Source of the DNA: Shinella sp. WSJ-2
GTDB lineage: Bacteria > Pseudomonadota > Alphaproteobacteria > Rhizobiales > Rhizobiaceae
DNA length: 64,000 nt
Reading direction: 5' to 3'
NCBI RefSeq assembly: GCF_003432075.1
Contig: NZ_QWBU01000001.1
Location: 372,001-436,000, forward strand
A model generated the notes under the pieces. It saw nothing but the letters and a program-made list of their open reading frames with translations, was not told where the DNA came from and searched no databases. Numbering within the stretch: position 1 is the first letter of the stretch; every line of letters starts with the position of its first letter. Below, one piece after another: positions 54,878 through 63,889 of the stretch. Both the position numbers and the translations under genes were made by a program.

Positions 54878-54976
54878 GCACTCTTTCTCCGATGGAAGCG
54901 AACGTCACCTTTTGCAGTGCGACATAGGGCAAGTATCCCGTTTTGGAAATGAACCGGCAATGAAAGAATCGGATCA

Positions 54977-55022
54977 TTACGGAATTGTAAGATTGAAGGT
55001 TCGATCCGTTACCGAAATGTAA
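54977..55022. promoter_or_regulatory. Two TTAC-N6-GTAA dyads upstream of the efflux operon
   Basis: TTACGGAATTGTAA (54977-54990) and TTACCGAAATGTAA (55009-55022) are 32 bases apart, about three helical turns, so two dimers could bind the same DNA face. They lie between the efflux adaptor start (54877) and the cyclase start (55174) and could control either. The binding protein is unknown. Confidence 0.6.
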
Positions 55023-55173
55023 GAAAACGTGGAGAAATCTTCCCTCGCCGCGCCCTATCCGAGCATAGGCGTGACTGGACGCTCCTTTCCCTTGTGATAG
55101 CGTTTCCATCGGCTCGTAGGCCGCGAACTATTTCAGTATTCTTTCATAAACCTATCGAACGAGAGGGGAAACC

Positions 55174-55995
55174 ATGTGCGACGCTTGCATTATTGACTCC
55201 GTGAAATCCCGCATGCTTTCGAGACGCAGCTTCTTCCGCGCCGCCGCTGCGGGCGGAGCGGCCGTTGCCGCCGCAAGTTCCGGCGCGCTGAGCCCCGCGC
55301 TCGCTCAGACGCCAACGAAGGTGACGGACCTGACGCACGAGCTCTACGAGGATTTCCCGACCTTCTTCGGCCAGCAGCAGTTCTGGCGCGAGCAGAAGTT
55401 CAATTACAAGGAACACAAGTTCAATCTCTTCGAGCTGCGCGTCAACGAACACACCGGCACGCATCTCGATGCGCCGCTGCACTTTTCCGAGGACGGCACG
55501 TCGGTCGCCGAAATCCCGGTCTCCGATCTCGTCGTGCCGCTCGCCGTCATCGATATCAGGGCAAAGGCCGACGCCAACCCGGATGCGCAGCTGACGCCCG
55601 ACGATATCAAGGCCTGGATCGCAGCCAATGGCGACCTGCCGGAGAAAGCCTGCGTGGCGCTCAACTCCGGCTGGGGCAAACATCTCGGCACCGACAAGTT
55701 CCGCAATGCCGATGCCGAGGGCAAGATGCACTTTCCCGGCTTCCATGTCGAAGCCGTGCAATATCTCGCGGAAAATTCCAGCGCCGTCGGCATCGCCGTC
55801 GACACGCTCTCGCTCGACTACGGGGTCTCACCGGATTTCGCCACGCACTATGCCTGGCTCTCCTCCGGCCATTGGGGGCTTGAAGGCGCGGCCAATCTGG
55901 ATCAGCTTCCGGCAAAGGGCGCCACGATCTTCGTCGGCGCGCCAAAAGTGCGCGGCGGCACGGGCGGCCCGTCACGCGTCTTCGCCCTCGCCTGA
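55174..55995 (+). CDS. Tat-exported cyclase-family metallohydrolase
   Basis: A 273-residue protein. The N-terminus has a twin-arginine signal (SRRSFFRAA at 16-24, then an Ala/Gly-rich core ending ALAQ), preceded by an unusual 15-residue lead with two cysteines. The mature enzyme belongs to the cyclase/kynurenine formamidase-like family, with the metal motif HTGTHLDAPLHF at 93-104. It hydrolyses amides or lactones; the substrate is unclear. GAGAGGGG precedes the start. It is followed, after a strong UUCG hairpin, by a CMD-family gene on the same strand. Confidence 0.9.
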   Translation: MCDACIIDSVKSRMLSRRSFFRAAAAGGAAVAAASSGALSPALAQTPTKVTDLTHELYEDFPTFFGQQQFWREQKFNYKEHKFNLFELRVNEHTGTHLDAPLHFSEDGTSVAEIPVSDLVVPLAVIDIRAKADANPDAQLTPDDIKAWIAANGDLPEKACVALNSGWGKHLGTDKFRNADAEGKMHFPGFHVEAVQYLAENSSAVGIAVDTLSLDYGVSPDFATHYAWLSSGHWGLEGAANLDQLPAKGATIFVGAPKVRGGTGGPSRVFALA

Positions 55996-56003
55996 TACCT
56001 GCC

Positions 56004-56029
56004 GGCCGGCGGTTCGCCGCCGGCCTTTT
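56004..56029 (+). terminator. UUCG-loop terminator
   Basis: GGCCGGCGG-ttcg-CCGCCGGCC followed by TTTT, between the cyclase and CMD genes. The extra-stable tetraloop makes it a strong terminator or an mRNA-end protector. Confidence 0.8.
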
Positions 56030-56044
56030 CCGGAGGAGACACCC

Positions 56045-56458
56045 ATGAGCACCATCAAGCCAGCCGAAGACATCGAAGCGGATCCACGCGTCAAGGCGGT
56101 CTTCGACGATATCCGCGCCGTCAGGAAATCGGATTTCGTCAACAATATGTGGCGCTACCTCGCCTTCGATCCGGCGCTGCTGGAGCGCACCTGGGCGGAG
56201 GTGAAGGCCGTAATCGCGACGCCCTCGACGCTCGATCCGCTGGTCAAGGAAATGCTCTATATCGCCGTCTCCGTCACCAACGGCTGCTCCTACTGCGTCC
56301 ACTCCCACACTGCCGCCGCCAAGGCCAAGGGCATGACGGATGCGCAATATGGCGAACTGCTCGCCATCATCTCGCTTGCCGGCAAGACGAACCAGTTGGC
56401 GACAGCGCTGCAATTGCCCGTGGATGCCGTGTTCGATGCGGAGCGTGCAAAGCCCTGA
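56045..56458 (+). CDS. Carboxymuconolactone decarboxylase-family (AhpD-like) protein
   Basis: A 137-residue all-helical protein with the redox motif CSYCVHSH (Cys81, Cys84, His88), as in AhpD-type alkylhydroperoxidases. It probably reduces peroxides or acts as a thiol oxidoreductase in the cytosol. GGAGGAG lies just upstream of ATG 56045. It is separated from the exported cyclase by a terminator hairpin, so its expression may be partly independent. Confidence 0.9.
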   Translation: MSTIKPAEDIEADPRVKAVFDDIRAVRKSDFVNNMWRYLAFDPALLERTWAEVKAVIATPSTLDPLVKEMLYIAVSVTNGCSYCVHSHTAAAKAKGMTDAQYGELLAIISLAGKTNQLATALQLPVDAVFDAERAKP

Positions 56459-56561
56459 GCCGGCGGCGCTTTCCACAATCTCTGGGCCAATCTTTTTCCC
56501 TGCGGAATAAAAGCAGAACGGAAAACTGGTCTTTCGGACCCGAATCACTACATTGAGCCGC

Positions 56562-59027
56562 ATGATCAGCGGTTACGACGACATTCCCTTCTTCGATGAA
56601 GACCCGCAGCTCGGCGCCAAGCCCACCGCCCCGGCCAAGCCGGCGGGCGGTATCGGCATTGCCGCACGCGCCATGGCAGCCCGCGATGCGCAGCGCGCGC
56701 CGGACTACCTGTCCGGCCTGAACCCCGAACAGCGCGAGGCGGTCGAGACCGTCGACGGCCCCGTTCTGGTGCTTGCCGGCGCCGGTACCGGCAAGACGCG
56801 CGTGCTCACCACCCGCATCGCCCATATCCTCGCCACCGGCCGCGCCTTCCCAAGCCAGCTGCTTGCCGTGACCTTCACCAACAAGGCGGCGCGCGAGATG
56901 AAAGAGCGCATCGGCCTGCTTGTCGGCGGCGCTGTCGAGGGCATGCCGTGGCTCGGCACCTTCCACTCGATCGGCGTGAAACTCCTGCGCCGCCATGCCG
57001 AACTCGTCGGCCTGCGCTCGGATTTCTCGATCCTCGACACCGACGACGTCGTGCGCCTGATCAAGCAGATCCTCCAGGCCGAGAGCATCGACGACAAGCG
57101 CTGGCCGGCCAAACAGTTCGCCGGCATGATCGACGGCTGGAAAAACAAGGGTCTCGATCCGGCGCAGATTCCGGAAGGCGACGCCCGCGCCTTCGCCAAC
57201 GGCAAGGGCCGCGAACTCTACGTCGCCTATCAGAACCGCCTGAAGACGCTGAACGCCTGCGACTTCGGCGACCTTCTGTTGCACCCGATCCGCATGTTCC
57301 GCGCCAATCCGGATGTGCTGGCCGAGTATCATCAGAAATTCCGCTATATCCTCGTCGACGAATATCAGGACACCAACACCGCCCAATATATGTGGCTGCG
57401 CCTGCTTGCCCAGCGCCCCAAGGGCACGCCGCAGAATGTCTGCTGCGTCGGCGACGACGACCAGTCGATCTATGGCTGGCGCGGCGCGGAGGTGGACAAC
57501 ATCCTGCGCTTCGAGAAGGATTTTCCCGGCGCCAAAGTCATCAAGCTGGAGCGCAACTATCGCTCGACGGCCCATATCCTCGGCGCCGCCGGCCATCTGA
57601 TCGCCCACAACGAGGATCGGCTCGGCAAAACGCTCTTCACCGACCGGCACGATCCTGACGATGACAAGGTCATCGTTCACGCGGCCTGGGATTCGGAAGA
57701 AGAGGCGCGCGCCGTCGGCGAGGAGATCGAGCAGCTCCAGCGCAAGCAGCACAAGCTCAACGACATGGCGATCCTGGTTCGCGCCTCCTTCCAGATGCGC
57801 GAATTCGAAGACCGTTTCGTCACGCTCGGCGTCAATTACCGCGTCATCGGCGGTCCGCGCTTCTACGAGCGGCTCGAAATCCGCGATGCCATGGCCTATC
57901 TGCGCCTCGTCAGCCAGCCGGCCGACGACCTCGCTTTCGAGCGTATCGTCAATACGCCCAAGCGCGGCCTTGGCGATACGACGATCCGCAACCTGCATGA
58001 CTATGCCCGCGCCCGCGACATCCCCATGCTCGCCGCCGCGGCCGATATCATCGAGACGGACGAGCTGAAGCCGAAGGCACGCAAGGCGCTGTTCGACGTC
58101 GTCACGGATTTCCGCCGCTGGCAATCGCTGCTGGAGACCACGCCGCACACCGAGCTTGCCGAGCAGATCCTCGACGAGAGCGGCTATACCGCCATGTGGC
58201 AGGCGGACAAATCGGCCGAAGCGCCGGGCCGGCTGGAAAACCTCAAGGAACTCATCCGCTCGATGGAAGCGTTCGAATCGCTGCGCGGCTTCCTCGATCA
58301 CGTTTCGCTCGTCATGGATGCCGAACAGAACGCGGATCTGGATGCCGTCTCGATCATGACCCTGCATTCGGCCAAGGGCCTCGAATTCGAGACCGTCTTT
58401 TTGCCCGGCTGGGAGGAAGGTCTCTTCCCCCATCAGCGCGCGCTGGATGAAGGCGGCCGCTCCGGCCTCGAGGAAGAGCGGCGCCTCGCCTATGTCGGTA
58501 TCACGCGCGCCAAGCGCCGCTGCCACATCTGGTTCGTTTCCAACCGCCGCATCCACGGCCTCTGGCAATCGACCCTGCCCTCGCGCTTCCTCGACGAATT
58601 GCCGGAAGGCCATGTCGAAGTGGCGGAAGTCGAGCAATCCTATGGCGGTTATGGCCGGGGCGGCGGCTATGGCCAGTCGCGCTTCGACAAGCAGGAGCCG
58701 TTCCAGAACGCCTATTCGACGCCCGGCTGGCGTCGGGCGCAGGCCAACCGCACCGATGCCACGCGCGACAACTGGGGCTCACGCTCCGGCCACGCGGTGG
58801 AGCGCATCGGTTATGGCGAAAGCGGCCCGCGCTCGAAGACGATCGACGGGGAACTGGTGGCGAAGTCCACCATGAGCGAACCGTCGAAATTCGCCGTCGG
58901 CGATCGGGTCTTCCATATGAAGTTCGGCAACGGCAATGTGTCGGCCATCGAAGGCAACAAGCTGACCATCGATTTCGACCGCGCCGGCCAGAAACGCGTG
59001 CTCGACGGTTTCGTCAACAAGGCGTGA
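56562..59027 (+). CDS. uvrD: UvrD/PcrA-type SF1 helicase
   Basis: An 821-residue 3'-5' DNA helicase. It contains Walker A AGAGTGKT (72-79), VTFTNKAAREMKERI (Ia), VDEYQDTN (II), VGDDDQSIYGWRGA (III), LERNYRS (IV), LHSAKGLEF (V) and YVGITRAK (VI). The C-terminal 60 residues after an Arg/Gly/Tyr-rich linker form the RNA-polymerase-binding tudor-like domain (VGDRVFHMKFGNGNVSAIEG). It acts in nucleotide-excision repair and mismatch repair. ATG 56562 was preferred to TTG 56553. Confidence 0.95.
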   Translation: MISGYDDIPFFDEDPQLGAKPTAPAKPAGGIGIAARAMAARDAQRAPDYLSGLNPEQREAVETVDGPVLVLAGAGTGKTRVLTTRIAHILATGRAFPSQLLAVTFTNKAAREMKERIGLLVGGAVEGMPWLGTFHSIGVKLLRRHAELVGLRSDFSILDTDDVVRLIKQILQAESIDDKRWPAKQFAGMIDGWKNKGLDPAQIPEGDARAFANGKGRELYVAYQNRLKTLNACDFGDLLLHPIRMFRANPDVLAEYHQKFRYILVDEYQDTNTAQYMWLRLLAQRPKGTPQNVCCVGDDDQSIYGWRGAEVDNILRFEKDFPGAKVIKLERNYRSTAHILGAAGHLIAHNEDRLGKTLFTDRHDPDDDKVIVHAAWDSEEEARAVGEEIEQLQRKQHKLNDMAILVRASFQMREFEDRFVTLGVNYRVIGGPRFYERLEIRDAMAYLRLVSQPADDLAFERIVNTPKRGLGDTTIRNLHDYARARDIPMLAAAADIIETDELKPKARKALFDVVTDFRRWQSLLETTPHTELAEQILDESGYTAMWQADKSAEAPGRLENLKELIRSMEAFESLRGFLDHVSLVMDAEQNADLDAVSIMTLHSAKGLEFETVFLPGWEEGLFPHQRALDEGGRSGLEEERRLAYVGITRAKRRCHIWFVSNRRIHGLWQSTLPSRFLDELPEGHVEVAEVEQSYGGYGRGGGYGQSRFDKQEPFQNAYSTPGWRRAQANRTDATRDNWGSRSGHAVERIGYGESGPRSKTIDGELVAKSTMSEPSKFAVGDRVFHMKFGNGNVSAIEGNKLTIDFDRAGQKRVLDGFVNKA

Positions 59028-59056
59028 CGGGGCCACCTGCCGGCCCCGCTCTTTTT
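59028..59056 (+). terminator. Rho-independent terminator of the helicase gene
   Basis: CGGGGCC-acctgcc-GGCCCCG followed by CTCTTTTT, starting right after the stop. Confidence 0.8.
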
Positions 59057-59062
59057 CCGTCT

Positions 59063-60787
59063 TCAGGATGCTTTACGCATCGTCCCCAGACGCGCGGCGC
59101 GCTCTTCCGGCGTCCAGATTTCGCTACCGTCCCGGCGGCGGGCGCGGCGGTTGAGCTGGAAGCGGTTCACCAGCTCGCTGAGCGTGATGGCGCCTTCCGC
59201 AAGGCTCTGGCTGGTCGCGGTCGTGTGCTCGACCATGGCGGCGTTTTCCTGTGTGATGCGGTCGACGTCGCTGACCGCCGCGCTGATCTCCTCCAGGCCG
59301 CTCGCCTGCTCGGCGGCGGAGGTGGCGATGGCATCGACATTGTGGTCGATCTCTTCGACAAAGGTCTCGATCTCCCGCAGCGCCCGGCCGGTTTCACCGA
59401 CGAGCCGCACGCCCTCCTGCACTTCCGCGCTGGAATTGGTGATCAGCGTCTTGATCTCGCGCGCCGCCTTGGCGGACCGCTGCGCAAGTTCCCGCACCTC
59501 CTGCGCGACCACGGCGAAACCCCTGCCAGCCTCACCGGCACGCGCGGCCTCGACACCGGCATTCAGCGCCAGAAGGTTCGTCTGGAAGGCGATTTCATCG
59601 ATCACGCCGATAATCTGGACGATCTCGCTCGATGCAGCCTCGATTCGCTGCATGGCACTCACCGTGTCGTTCACGACATTCGCCGATGTGTTGGCCGAAA
59701 GACGGGCATCTTGCACAAGCTTGCGAGTCTCGCGGGTGCGCTCCGTCGAGGAGCGAACGGCAACCGTCGCCTGCGTCAGTGCGGCCGCAGTCTCTTCGAG
59801 CGCGACGGCCTGCTGGCGTGTGCGCTCGGAAAGGTCTTCGGCCGCCTTGCGCATGGCCTGTCCGCTGCGGTTCTGCGTATAAGTCTGGTCGAGAACCTGC
59901 GAGAGGGTTTCCTGGAACGCGCCGATCGAATTGTTGAAGTCGCGCCTGAGCGGCTCGAATTCCGGAATGAAGTCGTTGTCGATCGTCATGCGGATATTGC
60001 ACTCGGCCAGACGACCAAGACCCGCGCCGATCTCCTCGATCGCCCGCACGCGCTCTGTCACGTCGGTCGCGAACTTCACGACCTTGAAAACCCGGCCGTC
60101 GGCATCGAGGATCGGATTGTAGGAAGCCTGGATGTGGATCTTGCCGCCGCCCTTGGCGATACGCGTGAACTGGTCGGAAACGAAATGTCCCTCGGCAAGC
60201 CGCTTCCAGAAGTCGCGATAGGCCGCACTTGCTACCTGCTCGGGCTGACAGAACATGGAATGATGCCGGCCGACGATCTCGGACAACTGATAGCCGAGTG
60301 CCGACAGGAAATTGCCGTTGGCCGTGAGGATCTTTCCGTCGGGGGTGAACTCGATGATGGCCTGCGCGCGGCTGAGCGCCGTTAGCTTGCCGTCGTCCTC
60401 CATCGCCTTTCGCTTGGCGGCAGTGATGTCGGTCGCGAACTTCACGACCTTGTAAGGTTTGCCGCCGCGGAAGACCGGGTTGTAGGACGCCTCGATCCAG
60501 ATTTCGCGGCCGCCCTTGGCAACACGCTTGTACTGGCGCTGGTCAAAGCGTCCCTCGGCCAACTGCGCCCAGAAGGCCGCATAGTCCGCCGAGCGCGCCT
60601 CTTCCGGCTCAACGAAGATCCGGTGATGTTTGCCGACGATCTCCGAAAGCTCGTAGCCGACTGCATCGAGGAAATTCTTGTTGGCATGCAGGATCTTGCC
60701 CGTCAGATCGAATTCGATGATCGCCTGCGACTTGTTCATCGCGGCAAGCACGGCGCGGGCATTCATTCCAAAATCGAAAGTAGTCAC
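59063..60787 (-). CDS. Soluble chemoreceptor with two PAS domains
   Basis: A 574-residue methyl-accepting chemotaxis protein without any membrane helix. Two PAS domains in tandem (about 15-125 and 140-250) have nearly identical blocks, [18 protein letters not shown] and [18 protein letters not shown], each ending in FKVVKFATD or YKVVKFATD, suggesting an internal duplication. The signalling domain (about 350-545) has the hairpin tip [20 protein letters not shown] and following. It probably senses a cytosolic signal such as redox state or a heme/flavin ligand. GTG 60787 with GGAG five bases upstream is the chosen start. Confidence 0.92.
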   Translation of the reverse strand: MTTFDFGMNARAVLAAMNKSQAIIEFDLTGKILHANKNFLDAVGYELSEIVGKHHRIFVEPEEARSADYAAFWAQLAEGRFDQRQYKRVAKGGREIWIEASYNPVFRGGKPYKVVKFATDITAAKRKAMEDDGKLTALSRAQAIIEFTPDGKILTANGNFLSALGYQLSEIVGRHHSMFCQPEQVASAAYRDFWKRLAEGHFVSDQFTRIAKGGGKIHIQASYNPILDADGRVFKVVKFATDVTERVRAIEEIGAGLGRLAECNIRMTIDNDFIPEFEPLRRDFNNSIGAFQETLSQVLDQTYTQNRSGQAMRKAAEDLSERTRQQAVALEETAAALTQATVAVRSSTERTRETRKLVQDARLSANTSANVVNDTVSAMQRIEAASSEIVQIIGVIDEIAFQTNLLALNAGVEAARAGEAGRGFAVVAQEVRELAQRSAKAAREIKTLITNSSAEVQEGVRLVGETGRALREIETFVEEIDHNVDAIATSAAEQASGLEEISAAVSDVDRITQENAAMVEHTTATSQSLAEGAITLSELVNRFQLNRRARRRDGSEIWTPEERAARLGTMRKAS

Positions 60788-60896
60788 GTTCGCTCCCCAA
60801 ACCGGTGGATTTGGCAAGAAATGACCGAAAATTGTTAGCGTTCGCTAAACCAAACCGTTGTTGCGCATAACATTTGCAAGAAAAGTACGACAAAAC

Positions 60897-60926
60897 AAAA
60901 AACGGCGCCCACAGGCGCCGTTTTTT
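60897..60926 (-). terminator. Terminator of the DUF2778 gene
   Basis: AAAAAA-CGGCGCC-caca-GGCGCCG-TTTTTT; symmetric A/T runs make it usable in both directions. It lies 24 bases past the stop of the 60950-62152 gene. Confidence 0.88.
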
Positions 60927-60949
60927 GAAGAGAAAGGTTCGCGATCAGG

Positions 60950-62152
60950 TCAGGCGCCAGCCTTGCGGTAGAGCGCAGCCAATTGCGTGCGGGAGGACGG
61001 GATTTCCGGCACCACGACCATCATCGTGATGTGGCCGCGCTTGAAGGCGTTGAGGAACGGCTCGTAGTTCTGGAAGGCAACGCAGCCATGCGAGCCCTTC
61101 TGGCCACGCAGAAGATTGGTGTGGGTCAGAAGCCCCGTGCGGTTCTTCGGATCGCGCCCGTCGACAGAGAGCATGCGAATGGCTTCAACGCCGTGGAAAC
61201 GCTGCTCGCGCATTCTGAGGCGGTAGATGCCGGCCGGCGTCGGGCCTGTCATCTTGATATGCTCGTAGTCCGGGTTGTCGCGCATCTTGCCGATGCCGGA
61301 ATGGGCGCGCAGCTTCGTGCCATCTGGCATGTAGACCGTCGCGTTGGAGACGTCATAGATCGCGACCTTCGTGCCACGGCCCGGCCAGCCGGTGCTGGAA
61401 CCCTTGCTCTTGAAGAGGTCGCCGAACAGCGAACGCTCGGGCTTCACGAGCGCGACGTCTTCTTGCCTGTCCTTCGCCTTGGCATCGTCGCGCTTGTTGG
61501 TGCGCGCAACGGGCTTTTCCTCGACGACGGGCTTTTCGATGGTGACGGTCTCAAGCGCCGGCCGCGCTTCCGGAAGCGGAATTTCGCTGAGGAGGTTTTC
61601 CTCCTCCACATCCGGCTTCTTCATGACGAGGCCGAAGGGTTGGATGTCCTTGCGGGCGGATTGATCCTCGATGAGCGCGGTGACGAGCGTCGGCTGGCCG
61701 GTAATGGCCTTTTCCTGCTCGACCGAACGCTCGGCGCGGGCCACGGCTGCGTCGATCATCGCGGCCTTCGCTTTTTCGCGCTTCACGACGGCGGCAAGCT
61801 GCAGGGAAATCTTGCGCTGGTGCGCGACCTGGATCGCCTCGGCGGTCAGAAGCTTCTGGCGAAGCTCGCTTTCGGACGGCTTGGAAAGACGGCCGAACTT
61901 CTGGATTTTCAGCGAGCGTTCGGCGCTGTTCCTGTCCGTCGCGAGCGACGCGACATGAAGGGGAGCCGAAAGGCTTTTCTTACCCTCGGAGAGCGAAGAG
62001 GCCGCATGCTGCATTGCGCCGAGCGTCGAGACGACGGCCCAGGCGGACCCGGCGATGACGCCGCAGGCAAGCAATGCGCTGAGAAGGATACCGCCGGAAC
62101 GACCCGAACGGGTTTTCGCCGCGGAACGCGCGGAACTGTACACAGACGCCAT
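60950..62152 (-). CDS. Tlde1/DUF2778-domain protein (L,D-transpeptidase fold)
   Basis: A 400-residue membrane-anchored protein. A basic N-terminus and one helix (about 21-43) are followed by a long charged region (about 60-280) with a coiled coil, and by a C-terminal DUF2778/Tlde1 domain. The catalytic core is HTNLLRGQKGSHGCVAF, with the His, Ser-His-Gly-Cys set of L,D-transpeptidase-like enzymes. Tlde1 is known as a type VI effector that damages peptidoglycan. Here there are no T6SS genes, so a housekeeping cell-wall role is more likely. ATG 62152 was taken; the open frame extends further without support. Confidence 0.82.
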   Translation of the reverse strand: MASVYSSARSAAKTRSGRSGGILLSALLACGVIAGSAWAVVSTLGAMQHAASSLSEGKKSLSAPLHVASLATDRNSAERSLKIQKFGRLSKPSESELRQKLLTAEAIQVAHQRKISLQLAAVVKREKAKAAMIDAAVARAERSVEQEKAITGQPTLVTALIEDQSARKDIQPFGLVMKKPDVEEENLLSEIPLPEARPALETVTIEKPVVEEKPVARTNKRDDAKAKDRQEDVALVKPERSLFGDLFKSKGSSTGWPGRGTKVAIYDVSNATVYMPDGTKLRAHSGIGKMRDNPDYEHIKMTGPTPAGIYRLRMREQRFHGVEAIRMLSVDGRDPKNRTGLLTHTNLLRGQKGSHGCVAFQNYEPFLNAFKRGHITMMVVVPEIPSSRTQLAALYRKAGA

Positions 62153-62404
62153 GATACTCGTTACCCGAAACTCGTTACTCGACGCAGCCGCGGAAACAAC
62201 ACTCCGAGAGCCGCTACGCTGGCGGCGGTGGGAGCAACGGGCTCCAGAGTTCCGCCGAACGAGCAAAGAATGACGAAATATGGTAAGCAATTCCTAAACG
62301 GCGCCTCGTGTTTTTGAAGGAGTTTGCTGGGCAGTCCTCACCACCCGGCGAAATTGCCCTCTCACGAGAATGCGGCGCTCGCGTGTCCGAACGCCGCCCC
62401 ATCC

Positions 62405-63838
62405 CTAGAATTGGGGATGCCGGCTTAACCAGTCGGTCGCTTTTTCGTAAGCCGCGGCCGCCGAGAGCACATCCCGGTCCGCCCGCGCCGGACCGATGAT
62501 CTGGATGCCGGCCGGCAAGCCGTTGTCGCCGAAGCCCGCCGGCATGGCCGCAACGGGCAGGCCCGCGAGCGTCGGGCCAATTACCACCTCCATCCAGCGG
62601 TGATAGGTATCCATCGCCCGCCCGCCGACCGTCTTCGGCCAGTCCATCTCGGCATCGAAGGGGAAGACCTGCGCGGAGGGCAGAATCAGGAAATCGTACT
62701 TTTCGAAGAGGCCGGCGACATGGCGGTGCCAGTCGCTGCGCGCCAGCGAGGCGGCATAGACGTCCTTTGCCGTAAGCTGGTGGCCGTTCTCGATCTCCCA
62801 GATCATCTCGGGCTTCATGTTGGCCCGCTTTGCCGGATCGGCATAATCGGCCGCCTGACCGTTGGCGACGAGGAAATGGCGCAGCGTACGCCACGTCTGC
62901 CAGAGCCTGTCCATATCGAAATCGGGCGCGACCTCCTCGACGGTGCAGCCAAGCCCGCGGAAAACATCGAGCGAGGCGCGGCAAAGCTCCAGCACGCCGG
63001 GCTCGAAGGGCAGGAAGCCACCGAAATCGCCAAGCCAGCCGATGCGGGCGTCCGCGAGATCGCGGTGCGGGTCATAGGCCAGGCTTTCATCGGTCAAAGA
63101 CAGCGGGTCGCGCGGATCATGCCCGGCCTGCGTGGCAAACAGCGCGGCGACATCGGCAACGGTGCGGCCCATCGGACCATTGACGGCCAGCTGGCCGAGG
63201 AAGAGCTCATTGCCGAGCGAGGGAATGCGGCCGAAGGACGGGCGGAAGCCGATGACATTGTTGAAGCCCGCCGGGTTGCGCAGCGAGCCCATCATGTCGG
63301 AACCGTCGGCGACCGGCAGGATTTGCGCCGCAAGCCCCGCCGCTGCACCGCCGGAGGAGCCCCCGGCGCTCTTGGCCGTATCATAGGGATTGCGCGTGAC
63401 GCCGAAGACCGGATTGTAGCTGTGCGAGCCCAGGCCCATTTCCGGCGCATTGGTCTTGCCGATGATGATGGCACCCGCCGCGCGGATGCGCTCGACATGG
63501 ATATCGTCATAGTCGGGCACGAAATCCGCATAGTTCGCCGAGCCGAAGGAGCAGAGGATGCCCTTCGCCTCGGAAAGGTCTTTCACGGCGAAGGGAATGC
63601 CGTGCAGCCAGCCGTGGTATTCGCCCGCCGAGAGCGCCCGGTCGGCCTCGTCAGCCTCGGCGAGAAGTTCCTCTGCCGGGCGCAGGCTCACGATGGCGTT
63701 GATGCGGGGATTGATCGCTGCAATACGGTCTAGATAGGCCGTCATCACGCTTCGGCAGGTCAGCCGGCGTTCGGCGATGGCGGCGGAAAGGGCAAGGGCG
63801 GAAAGGGCGGTGATGTCCTGCAAGGTCGGCTCCGGCAT
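62405..63838 (-). CDS. Amidase-signature enzyme
   Basis: A 477-residue amidase. The Ser-cisSer-Lys triad is spaced as in the family: Lys86 (IPFAVKD), Ser161 (in AGGSSGGAAAG) and Ser185 (GSDMMGS; usually GSDxGGS, so one Gly is replaced by Met). It hydrolyses amides to acids and ammonia. It could use the amide made by the nitrile hydratase encoded at about 27 kb, but there is no linkage. No signal peptide. Confidence 0.93.
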   Translation of the reverse strand: MPEPTLQDITALSALALSAAIAERRLTCRSVMTAYLDRIAAINPRINAIVSLRPAEELLAEADEADRALSAGEYHGWLHGIPFAVKDLSEAKGILCSFGSANYADFVPDYDDIHVERIRAAGAIIIGKTNAPEMGLGSHSYNPVFGVTRNPYDTAKSAGGSSGGAAAGLAAQILPVADGSDMMGSLRNPAGFNNVIGFRPSFGRIPSLGNELFLGQLAVNGPMGRTVADVAALFATQAGHDPRDPLSLTDESLAYDPHRDLADARIGWLGDFGGFLPFEPGVLELCRASLDVFRGLGCTVEEVAPDFDMDRLWQTWRTLRHFLVANGQAADYADPAKRANMKPEMIWEIENGHQLTAKDVYAASLARSDWHRHVAGLFEKYDFLILPSAQVFPFDAEMDWPKTVGGRAMDTYHRWMEVVIGPTLAGLPVAAMPAGFGDNGLPAGIQIIGPARADRDVLSAAAAYEKATDWLSRHPQF

Positions 63839-63889
63839 TTGTGTGTGACAGAGCTAGCAGGCCGTTTGCGGGAGCGCCAGCCCGGCCTT

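Noticed and set aside
56367-58637. 756-codon minus-strand frame opposite the UvrD-like helicase
   Set aside because: All helicase motifs are on the plus strand; this one has no recognisable domain.
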